Positions 1 through 6,178 of a stretch of 6,178 nt of DNA are shown piece by piece. The notes under the pieces are model-generated. The model saw nothing but the letters and a program-made list of their open reading frames with translations, was not told the origin of the DNA and ran no database searches. Position 1 is the stretch's first letter. Each line of letters starts with the position of its first letter. This DNA is from Globobulimina sp. (Eukaryota > Foraminifera > Rotaliida), in contig PIVH01000346.1 of NCBI GenBank assembly GCA_003354225.1, forward strand, positions 1-6,178, read 5' to 3'. A program made the position numbers and the translations under genes.

Positions 1-2545
1 ACGGGATGGTCGCCCGTCACCATAATCACTTTGATACCGGCCGATTGACAGCGGCTCACTGCTTCCGGCACGCCGGGGCGCGGCGGATCGATCATGGCGT
101 ATAAGCCTATAAACACTAAGCCTTCTTCCTCGTGGTTGCGGTTAAAGGGCCAGGTCAGTTCCTCTGCCTTGGTGCCACTGAACGTGTACGGCCCTTTCAA
201 TAAATGTATCAAACTGCCGCGTTTGATGCCGACTTCCAAGAACGAGTTGTCCGGCTCGATCATGCCGAAGTCGCTGAAGCCAATACGTTGCGTCGCCATT
301 GGCATATTGCGCAATTCCGCCTCGATGGCCGCATGTAAATGGCGAATAAATAACTTCTCAAATGGGATTTTCTCGCCTTCGTCGTCCGTCGCATTCAACA
401 TGATTTTGATCTTTTCGCCTTCGTACGCCACGATCACCGCATCTTCGTTGGCCTCGGCGCACGATTCGTCCACTTCGTCGTCATACTTCTGCTCGATGAC
501 AGGTTCCATGATGTTGACGTCGTAAATGGTGGCATCCAACACCAACTCCGCCAACGCCAACACACGTTCGCCGCGCGCACCTAACGACATCACGCCGTTC
601 AAGACGGTGTCGCGAACCTCGTCGGTGAGGTCAATCACCTCATCGTCAAACAAATAGCGATCGCATAATTCCAAAATGCGTTCCGGAGCGCCTTTCATTT
701 GCACGAAACAGCGCCTTTCTTTGTCGCCGTCGTCATAGCCATCGATCTTCACTTCGTTCTCTAATAACATATCCTTCGGCAACTCGTGCACCGACACTTG
801 CCATTTGTTGGTGGAATTGAAGGGAATCTCGTGTAATTTGACGTGCTTCGTGCGGGATTCTGGTATATTGATACGATACTCAGCCACGACATGGCCCGCA
901 GAGAACTTCACCATGGCCGCTTCCGTGGCATTCGCCGTGGGGTCCACTGCCCCGTCGATGAAACCTGCGTTGTTACACAAGGCGCCGCAACGAACCAATT
1001 TGAGGAAATCGTTATGGCGCACTTTGGCATTATCCTTCTTATAAAAATCGCCCAATAACGCGGCCTGCGGATTGTCCGTGTCACACTCGCACTCTTTCAG
1101 GTTGTAATAAACGTGCTGACACGTCATCACATTGGTGGTCAACGTGCCCGTTTTGTCGCTGCAAATCACCGACGTACTGCCCAGCGTCTCCACGCTCTCC
1201 AGATTCTTGACTCGCACATTCTTATCAAACATGCGTCGCGCCGTCAAGGTCAGCGACACCGTCACCGTCGCCAACAGCCCCTCGGGCACATTGGCCACAA
1301 TGATGCCAATCAAAAAGATGACATTGCGGATGAACGGCGTCTCGTTCACGAAAAAGCCGATGGCGAAGAAGGAGACCCCAAAAGCGATGGCGATGGCCGA
1401 CACTTTGATCACGAAGTCCTTGATCTCCTTCGCAATGGGCGTGTCTTCGCCCTCCGTGCTGGCCGCCAACTGGGCCGTGCGTCCCATGAATGTGTTGTCG
1501 CCCGTCGCGATTGTAACGCCTCGGCCCTTGCCGTTGATGATCAACGTGCCGAAGAACAACAAGTTGGACGCCTCGCGAGGGATATCGTCACAAGCTTTAT
1601 TGTCGCGTTTGCACGGTTCAGACTCGCCGGTCAATGACGAATTGTCCACTTCCAAATCGGGCGTGGCGGAGATTACGCGAATATCGGCCGGGATGGCCAT
1701 ACCGAGAGTCAACTCGCATATGTCACCGGGTACCAATTCGCGAGGATCGATGGATCTTTTGTACCCGTCGCGAGTCACGATCACGTTGGACGGCTTCATG
1801 GAGGATAAGGAACCCATCAAATCCGCAGATTTGCTCTCTTGATAGAACTCGAACGAGCCGGATAAGGTCACCACGCCGGACAGCACGAAGCCTAAATACA
1901 AGTTGGTGATGTCGGAGCTGTCGATGCCGTACGAGAACCAGCACAAAACGGCTCCGCCCCAGAGCAGGATGTTGAAAAAGCCACCAAATACAGATTTGAG
2001 ATAGCGCAGCCAGACTGGGTCGTGCTTGGGAGGGGTCAGTTCGTTGTAGCCGAGCAAGAGGAGCTTCTCCTGGACTGCTGCGGTGGTTAGGCCTTCGGTC
2101 AAATGGGTCGAATATTCTATTTCTAACTCATCCAATTCTAAGGTATGGGCGACGGTCGTGTAGGCTTTTTTGAGTTCGAGAACGCCCTGTTTTTTGGAGA
2201 TGCGACCTTTGGCCACACGGCGTTGCACACTGTCTTTGGCCATAGATTCGCGATGCTTTAAGGCCTCAGCGGCGATGGTGATGCTGCTGGTTCTGCGGTC
2301 GATGGAGCGACCGCCAGAGCTTCGATATGATTTGAATTGGCCTTGCTGGTTTGGTGGCGGGTTAGAAATTGCATGGTGTATTGTTGTATTTTTATATTAG
2401 GGATACGTACGTGGGACGGATGTAATAATGGTGTTTTCATGCCGCCTCTGCTGTGTGACGTCATTTGAGCGCCTGCAAGCCGTTTATCCATTGCCTCGAG
2501 AGCGCCTGATTGTGCAGAAGCAAAGCTTGTATCTTCTTCCGACAT
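1..2545 (-). CDS. Na+/K+-ATPase-like P-type (IIC) cation pump, N-terminal part, two exons, truncated by the window edge
   Basis: Coding is complement of 2411-2545 (45 codons, ATG at 2545) joined to 1-2345, 826 residues so far. P-type IIC ATPases exchange cations such as Na+ and K+ across the plasma membrane through an aspartyl-phosphate intermediate. Visible in order: a basic cytosolic N-terminal extension (1-130); M1 and M2 near 165-183 and 194-210; actuator-domain TGES at 284-287; M3 near 356-378; M4 with the IIC-type PEGLL at 399-403; phosphorylation motif DKTGTLT with D442; nucleotide-domain KGAPER at 596-601; DPPRP at 798-802; TGDHP at 822-826. The rest of the P domain and M5-M10 lie outside the window. 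The frame is open from 2345 to 1 with no break. Without splicing, exon 2 has no ATG before M80 (2243) and meets a stop just upstream; the splice supplies an ATG start at 2545. Residues 650-786 are about 110 longer than the vertebrate equivalent. Family certain; H+/K+ or Na+-only transport cannot be excluded. Confidence 0.95.
189..443 (-). other. Putative ubiquitin-like (beta-grasp) insertion between the N and P domains of the ATPase
   Basis: This encodes about residues 680-764 of the pump. Vertebrate Na+/K+-ATPases have roughly 25 residues between the GERVL motif and the FVGLxxMIDPPR motif; here there are about 137. The extra block starts with an acidic linker, then has strand-like KIKIML (690-695), a helix-like stretch HLHAAIEAELRN (714-725), QRIGF (731-735) and GIKRGSLIHLL (751-761). 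The order and spacing recall ubiquitin, where a helix is followed by QQRLIF and, near the end, IQKESTLHLVL. This is a by-eye resemblance, not a profile hit. It could instead be an unrelated lineage-specific loop. Confidence 0.42.
2346..2410 (-). other. Spliceosomal intron (65 nt) in the P-type ATPase gene
   Basis: On the minus strand the intron begins GTACGTATCC after codon CAC (His45). It ends ACCAG before CAA GGC CAA. A branch-point-like TTCTAAC lies about 16 nt before the acceptor. Removing it joins exon 1 (phase 0) to the ATPase frame (phase 0). Unspliced, the exon 1 frame ends at 2258 and the ATPase frame is closed by a TAA near 2399. Only a splice supplies the pump with an ATG upstream of M80. 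Confidence 0.82.
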
Positions 2546-2679
2546 GCGGTAGCCACTCAAGAGATTTTGTTTTAATATGTTTTATTTCCAAAAAAGTTTC
2601 ACAAAATATGATTTAGCGAAAACGATTCTATAATATATAATATTAAATATAATAAACGATCTGCATAAGAGTTAGTTGG
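2546..2679 (-). promoter_or_regulatory. A+T-rich spacer: 3' end of the prenyl synthase gene and upstream region of the ATPase gene
   Basis: Only 134 bp separate the TAA of the prenyl synthase from the ATG of the ATPase, both on the minus strand. The centre (about 2628-2655) is a run of TA-rich sequence that could serve as a TATA-like element for the pump. This short interval must also hold the 3' end of the synthase transcript. No motif fixes a transcription start. Confidence 0.5.
2581..2586 (-). terminator. Possible poly(A) signal AATAAA of the prenyl synthase gene
   Basis: The plus strand reads TTTATT, giving AATAAA on the minus strand about 95 nt past the stop codon at 2680. It lies only about 36 nt upstream of the ATPase ATG, so either the signal is unused or the two transcription units are packed very tightly. 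In A+T-rich DNA this hexamer is common by chance. Confidence 0.3.
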
Positions 2680-4974
2680 TTAAAGTTTGCTTTTTTGAGT
2701 AAAACCATGATTTAATAAAAGATGGGAAAATGCAACCAACAAAATTGTATAATAAGATGCTCCAAATACTTGATACATTTGCTTTGTTGATTTTGTTAAT
2801 TGCTCAGTTGCGATATTTTTGCAACATGTAATAGCGCCGCAATCATTGATAATTTTAATAATATTCCTAAGTTCATCCAAATTATTCCCATCACATTTTT
2901 TAATTCTTGTCCATAAATTAATTTTATCGTTTTTATTTTTAATCAATTTCATTGCATATAATATAGGAAAAGTTACCTTCGATTCAATTATATCTTCACC
3001 AATATTTTTTGACAATTTATTTTTGTTATCACCGATCATAAATACGCCCAATAAATTTTTAACGTCGTCAATAATTTGAAAAGAAGTGCCTAAATTTTCA
3101 AAATAATTAGCTATACATTTAAGTTCATTCTGTGTGATATCAGGTTTTGACGATATTGCTCCAATACATGCTCCGCATGACGCCGGTATTCCTGTTTTAA
3201 GGCTGTGTATTTGCTGTAATCTGTTTATTGCTAAATCTACATTTTCCATACGCATATCGTTAGCATTGCAGATACCATCCATCATATAATCCAAAGTAAC
3301 ACAATCTAATGTTTGTCCAATCCACGCTCCTCTATAACAACGAAACACTTGTTGGTAAATCAAATATTGTTGTTTTTCAGATAAATTGTTATCTCTTAGA
3401 ATAAACTCAGACAAATTAAATGCAGCATTACCACAATTTATTGCAGTGTTGAGATCATATTTGATATGAACGCATTCTGTGCCTCTTCGAGTTGATGAGT
3501 TATCCTGAATGTCATCGATGATTAATGAGCCAACATGGGGCAATTCCTGCAATGCAATCAATTGTTGTAAAAAGGTTTGTGTTGGATTCCATTTATTGTT
3601 TGCAATATTTCCCGATATAATACAACCAAAAGATCGCCATCCTTTTCCTTTCTGTTTTATTAATTCAATGGCGGGGTTTAATAAATTTTTATGCAATACT
3701 TTAATATCCAAATCATTATAATCTGTACATTCAAATCCCGGCAATGTCATCAATTTTGCCAAATGTTTATGATTACCAGCAAAATCATCTATTTTTGGAT
3801 AAATTGAATGAACCGCAATGTTACATAAATAATCTGAAATATTTTTCATTATTTTCGTTTCATTGAAAGAATCAAACAACTTTTTAGAGAATATTTTATA
3901 AAATCCTCTTCCATTCATATCGCCAGCAACATTTATTGGTGATAACCACATTATTTTTTGTAATGAAATATCAACAATTTCACAGTTTATTAATTTATCA
4001 AAAACATGTTTTATATTTAATTTTAATGGTTTCATACCCATTGCAATACCGTGTATTTCTAATATTAAGTCTGTGTGATATTTATTAAATGTTTTGCTTG
4101 ATACAAATAATTCTTCCTCTTTTGTTTCAAACGATATATTATAATTATTCTTGTCAATAATATGTTGAATACCATTGCTGTCAACAAATATTAAATTATT
4201 TGAACTGCACTGAATTTCAATGTTATTATCCAACTGTAATTGAATAAATATACTATTAACATTGGAAATGTTTGAAATGGATTCTATTTTATGATCATAG
4301 CATCCCTTATTATTGCTGTTATCCATTATTTTTATTATTTCATCATTTATGTCAATGCTACCAAATATTGCTAAATTTGTAACACTGTATTGATCATTTT
4401 GATGTATTATATGAATATTTCCGTTTTGATATGGTTTAAACATTAAATTGCAATCTACGGCATCATTATCTTTATCTTTGTCTTGATATAATTTGGTATT
4501 GATTGTAACGCAATAATTACCATTAAAGTCCTTTGTTAATATATTTTGATCAATTTGAATAAATAATTTATCATCGCCAAATTTGGTATCATTAATTGCT
4601 AAAATATCTGGTTTTGGTATAATTCCGTGTTTAAGAAAATTTTCATATTCCTTTTCGAAAAATGATTTACTGTTCTTTTTGTTTGATATTCTGTCATATT
4701 CTGTTTTTGCAAATCTTTTATCCAATACACAATAATAATGCATTTTTTGTTTTGTTTTATCATACAATGATATTTTCATTGAATGCACATATTTAGAATC
4801 ATTGTATTTATTTGATTCAATTTTAAATCGAGAAAAACAAATAAAGATTGAGAAATTACTAATTTGTGAATTTGCAAAATTTGTGCATTTACCATCAAAA
4901 TGACCAGTAAAATACCAACATTCTAAATTTGATGATTTCTGAGGCAAATCACGTTTAATTAAACCGAAAGGCAT
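2680..4974 (-). CDS. Fusion protein: AttH/CrtC-like lipocalin-fold domain plus GGPP-synthase-like trans-prenyl diphosphate synthase
   Basis: From ATG at 4974 this is 764 residues. Residues 10-365 look like the AttH/CrtC lipocalin-like superfamily: an opening LECWYFTGHFDG (17-28), close to the family's EWWYxTGHL, then a long beta-rich, Asn/Lys-rich stretch, and a closing SPINVAGDMNGRGFYK (345-360). That superfamily includes carotenoid hydratases and lipocalin-type Diels-Alderases. Residues about 380-755 are a trans-isoprenyl diphosphate synthase: GKGWR (443-447); first Asp-rich motif DDIQD (487-491) followed by RRG (496-498); KT (593-594); second motif DDVKN (636-640, DDxxN as in animal and fungal GGPP synthases); GED with K666. 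It should condense IPP with an allylic diphosphate, making C20 or another length. The ORF is open to an ATG at 5121, but those 49 codons overlap the well-supported divergent UbiA start, so I prefer 4974, which also has A at -3. No intron. The gene is A+T-rich, unlike the ATPase. Synthase call firm; lipocalin call moderate. Confidence 0.85.
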   Translation of the reverse strand: MPFGLIKRDLPQKSSNLECWYFTGHFDGKCTNFANSQISNFSIFICFSRFKIESNKYNDSKYVHSMKISLYDKTKQKMHYYCVLDKRFAKTEYDRISNKKNSKSFFEKEYENFLKHGIIPKPDILAINDTKFGDDKLFIQIDQNILTKDFNGNYCVTINTKLYQDKDKDNDAVDCNLMFKPYQNGNIHIIHQNDQYSVTNLAIFGSIDINDEIIKIMDNSNNKGCYDHKIESISNISNVNSIFIQLQLDNNIEIQCSSNNLIFVDSNGIQHIIDKNNYNISFETKEEELFVSSKTFNKYHTDLILEIHGIAMGMKPLKLNIKHVFDKLINCEIVDISLQKIMWLSPINVAGDMNGRGFYKIFSKKLFDSFNETKIMKNISDYLCNIAVHSIYPKIDDFAGNHKHLAKLMTLPGFECTDYNDLDIKVLHKNLLNPAIELIKQKGKGWRSFGCIISGNIANNKWNPTQTFLQQLIALQELPHVGSLIIDDIQDNSSTRRGTECVHIKYDLNTAINCGNAAFNLSEFILRDNNLSEKQQYLIYQQVFRCYRGAWIGQTLDCVTLDYMMDGICNANDMRMENVDLAINRLQQIHSLKTGIPASCGACIGAISSKPDITQNELKCIANYFENLGTSFQIIDDVKNLLGVFMIGDNKNKLSKNIGEDIIESKVTFPILYAMKLIKNKNDKINLWTRIKKCDGNNLDELRNIIKIINDCGAITCCKNIATEQLTKSTKQMYQVFGASYYTILLVAFSHLLLNHGFTQKSKL

Positions 4975-5051
4975 TGTTGCTGGGAACGTTATTTTCCGGA
5001 AATTTCCAGTTTTCAATCCACCTTTGTTATTGTAAAAAATCTGTACTGAAC
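4975..5051. promoter_or_regulatory. Divergent (shared) upstream region of the prenyl synthase and UbiA genes
   Basis: If the synthase starts at 4974 and the UbiA enzyme at 5052, the head-to-head ATGs are separated by only 77 bp. Both 5' UTRs and any shared promoter would have to fit here or overlap the opposite coding start. It holds a perfect 10-bp palindrome at 4993-5002, followed by a further TTTCC. No clear TATA box is seen. If the longer synthase start (5121) is real, this stretch is coding on the minus strand. Confidence 0.5.
4993..5002. promoter_or_regulatory. Perfect palindrome TTTCCGGAAA, candidate factor-binding site
   Basis: TTTCCGGAAA is identical on both strands and sits inside the 77-bp interval between the divergent ATGs. 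Its TTCCGGAA core resembles symmetric sites bound by dimeric factors. A symmetric site would suit co-regulation of the two genes. The evidence is position and symmetry only. Confidence 0.3.
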
Positions 5052-6012
5052 ATGTCAAACATACTAAAAAGGTTATTGCTGTTTTATTACATCTCAAGGG
5101 ATCATGTAATAAAGGGATCATTTATAGCATTTGTAGGATTTAATTTTATTGCATACATGTTAACAAATGATATCAGTGTAGTTATAGATAATTGGAGTAT
5201 TGGCACAATGTATATGTTTGCCAATGCTGCAGTACAATCACAAAATCAATTACAAGATCATCAATCAGATAAAGTAAATAAACGTATGTTTTTTTTAAAA
5301 TAATATGTTTTTAATTCGGACTTATTCGGTTTTTAATATACAATTTATAGCTTATCTACCTCTCCCAAACAAAGAAATAAGCAGAAGAAATTTAAAATTA
5401 TTTAGCGCATTTTGCTATGCAATCTCTTTTTTAGTTGCTTTGGGTTATTATGGTATCAATACAATCCAAGCAAAACGAGGGATTTCTCTTATTATTTTAG
5501 CCACAGTCTATTCAAAAATACCGTTTACAACATTTAATCTCAAACAAATCCCCATTGTAAATTCGGTTGTAATTGTTATTTGTCGTTGTTTTATTTATCA
5601 CAGAGCATTGATTGACGAATTTGAGCAAAGAAATCCTTCAGAAGATAGCAAGAAAATCATGTATTCATTTTTTTGGATGCATTTATATAATGTGATTGCA
5701 GTATGTTTATATAAGGATGTTCCGGATATTGAAGGTGATCAGAATGTGGATAAAATTTTAACTTTGCCGATGATTTTAGGTAAAAATATTAGCTGTGGAT
5801 TATCAACTACTTTGTTGGTAATATCTGTCTATATTTGTCAATTCAACAATATTTATTTTACTGTTATTGCATCAATTTTTATCATACAACATGTAACCAA
5901 TCATTATTCAGGAAATTATAAAAGTGCGTATCTTCAAATTTGGACATTTTATGATGTGTCAATGATTTTATTTTTTATTGACGTGTATATGAACACCATT
6001 TTTCTGACATAA
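5052..6012 (+). CDS. UbiA-family membrane prenyltransferase, homogentisate-prenyltransferase type, two exons
   Basis: Coding is 5052-5283 joined to 5351-6012, giving 297 residues, a normal UbiA length. UbiA enzymes are multi-helix membrane proteins that transfer a prenyl chain from its diphosphate to an acceptor, usually an aromatic ring, using Mg2+ held by two Asp-rich motifs. Visible: FYYISRDHVIKGS (11-23), matching the family's FSRPHT-type start; first motif NQLQDHQSD (N65, D69, D73) running into KVNKPYLPL across the splice; a YS segment near 131; second motif KDVPDIEGD (D200, D203, D207). KVNKPYLPL and the KDxPDxEGD form are typical of plant and algal homogentisate prenyltransferases (tocopherol or plastoquinone pathways). 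About seven to nine hydrophobic segments are present. The start is the only in-frame ATG ahead of the first motif and has A at -3. No N-terminal extension resembling a plastid transit peptide is present. The gene is divergent from the prenyl diphosphate synthase that could supply its donor. Family firm; acceptor unknown. Confidence 0.9.
5284..5350 (+). other. Spliceosomal intron (67 nt) in the UbiA prenyltransferase gene
   Basis: Donor AAAC|GTATGT and acceptor TTTATAG|CTTATC, phase 1. Splicing joins AAT AAA C to CT TAT CTA, giving NKPYLPL, the exact conserved continuation of the first Asp-rich motif. Unspliced, the first exon hits TAA at 5301-5303. The ATG at 5305 is therefore an internal intron ATG and not a gene start. 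Confidence 0.92.
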
Positions 6013-6068
6013 ATGTTTTATATTTAAAGAGGTTTTTGAGTGGGTGTTTGCTTGAAGTTGAAGGGAAG

Positions 6069-6171
6069 AAAAAACATAATAAATATAAATTACAGATAAT
6101 TAATAGCAAAATAAAAAAGAAAAAACATAATAAAACGTACAATATTAATTTCTAGAAAAAAACATAATAAA
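6069..6171 (+). repeat. Three direct copies of AAAAAACATAATAAA in the 3' flank, each containing AATAAA
   Basis: Exact 15-mer copies lie at 6069-6083, 6120-6134 and 6157-6171, starting 51 and 37 nt apart. Each contains an AATAAA hexamer (6078, 6129, 6166). They begin 57 nt past the UbiA stop and run almost to the window edge, so more copies may follow. They could be redundant poly(A) signals or degenerate copies of a tandem A-rich repeat. The sequence between the copies shows no gene. Confidence 0.6.
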
Positions 6172-6178
6172 TTGAGGC

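Noticed and set aside
94-525. Plus-strand ORF of 143 codons
   Set aside because: It is antisense to the ATPase nucleotide and P domains, whose minus-strand frame carries KGAPER, DPPRP and TGDHP. The plus-strand translation shows no family signal.
1132-1842. Plus-strand ORF of 236 codons, and overlapping ones at 1113-1637 and 1634-1909
   Set aside because: These lie opposite the ATPase segment holding TGES, PEGLL and DKTGTLT. They are long only because G+C-rich coding DNA keeps the antisense frames open.
2258-2560. Minus-strand 100-codon ORF as an independent small protein
   Set aside because: Its first part is exon 1 of the ATPase (ATG at 2545; the ORF's TTG at 2560 is not needed). Its last part is intron plus ATPase exon 2 in the wrong frame.
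3054-3068. Second Asp-rich motif DDVKN as a catalytic defect (Asn in place of the third Asp)
   Set aside because: Animal and fungal type III GGPP synthases normally have DDxxN here, so this is a family trait and not decay.
4975-5121. N-terminal 49-codon extension of the prenyl synthase fusion
   Set aside because: It would overlap the opposite-strand start of the UbiA protein, which has family motifs from residue 11. ATG 4974 has a better context (A at -3). It remains possible, since the frame is open and part of it (about 4975-5000) could be coding.
5305-6012. UbiA enzyme starting at ATG 5305
   Set aside because: That ATG is inside the intron. Starting there would drop the NQxxDxxxD motif and the first helices, and would replace the conserved NKP with unrelated residues.
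1-6178. CRISPR arrays, tRNA or rRNA genes, bacterial operon signals, transposon ends
   Set aside because: Read by eye on both strands, none is visible. The introns, together with the eukaryote-type pump and synthase, argue against a prokaryotic source.

Overview
The window comes from a eukaryotic nuclear genome, most likely a unicellular one. Three genes fill almost all of it. Two contain a short spliceosomal intron (65 and 67 nt) with near-consensus donors (GTACGT, GTATGT) and AG acceptors. In both cases the splice restores a reading frame that family motifs demand. Stops are TAA and the standard code fits everywhere. I cannot name the lineage; no ribosomal or other taxonomic marker is present.

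Layout. (1) Positions 1-2545, minus strand: the N-terminal 826 codons of a P-type IIC (Na+/K+-ATPase-like) cation pump. The gene runs off the left edge just after the TGDHP motif of the P domain. It has a 65-nt intron after codon 45, and about 110 extra residues between the N and P domains that look like a ubiquitin-fold insertion. (2) Positions 2546-2679: a short A+T-rich spacer. (3) Positions 2680-4974, minus strand: a two-domain protein with an AttH/CrtC-like lipocalin-fold region followed by a type III GGPP-synthase-like trans-prenyl diphosphate synthase. (4) Positions 4975-5051: a 77-bp divergent upstream region with a perfect 10-bp palindrome. (5) Positions 5052-6012, plus strand: a UbiA-family membrane prenyltransferase of homogentisate-prenyltransferase type, split by a 67-nt intron that cuts the catalytic NQxxDxxxDKVNKP segment. 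(6) Positions 6013-6178: A-rich 3' flank with three copies of a 15-mer, each holding AATAAA.

How the genes may work together. The two right-hand genes are head to head and functionally complementary. One domain should make a long prenyl diphosphate. The membrane enzyme should transfer a prenyl chain to an aromatic ring. The lipocalin-fold domain belongs to a superfamily that includes carotenoid hydratases and Diels-Alderase-type cyclases. This resembles a compact prenyl-aromatic (tocopherol-like or meroterpenoid) module, built with a domain fusion I do not recognise as described. The pump is probably an unrelated housekeeping neighbour. Base composition changes sharply at the boundary: 36 of 60 G+C in the pump line 1141-1200 against 16 of 60 in the synthase line 4441-4500. 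This may mean the prenyl pair has a different origin.
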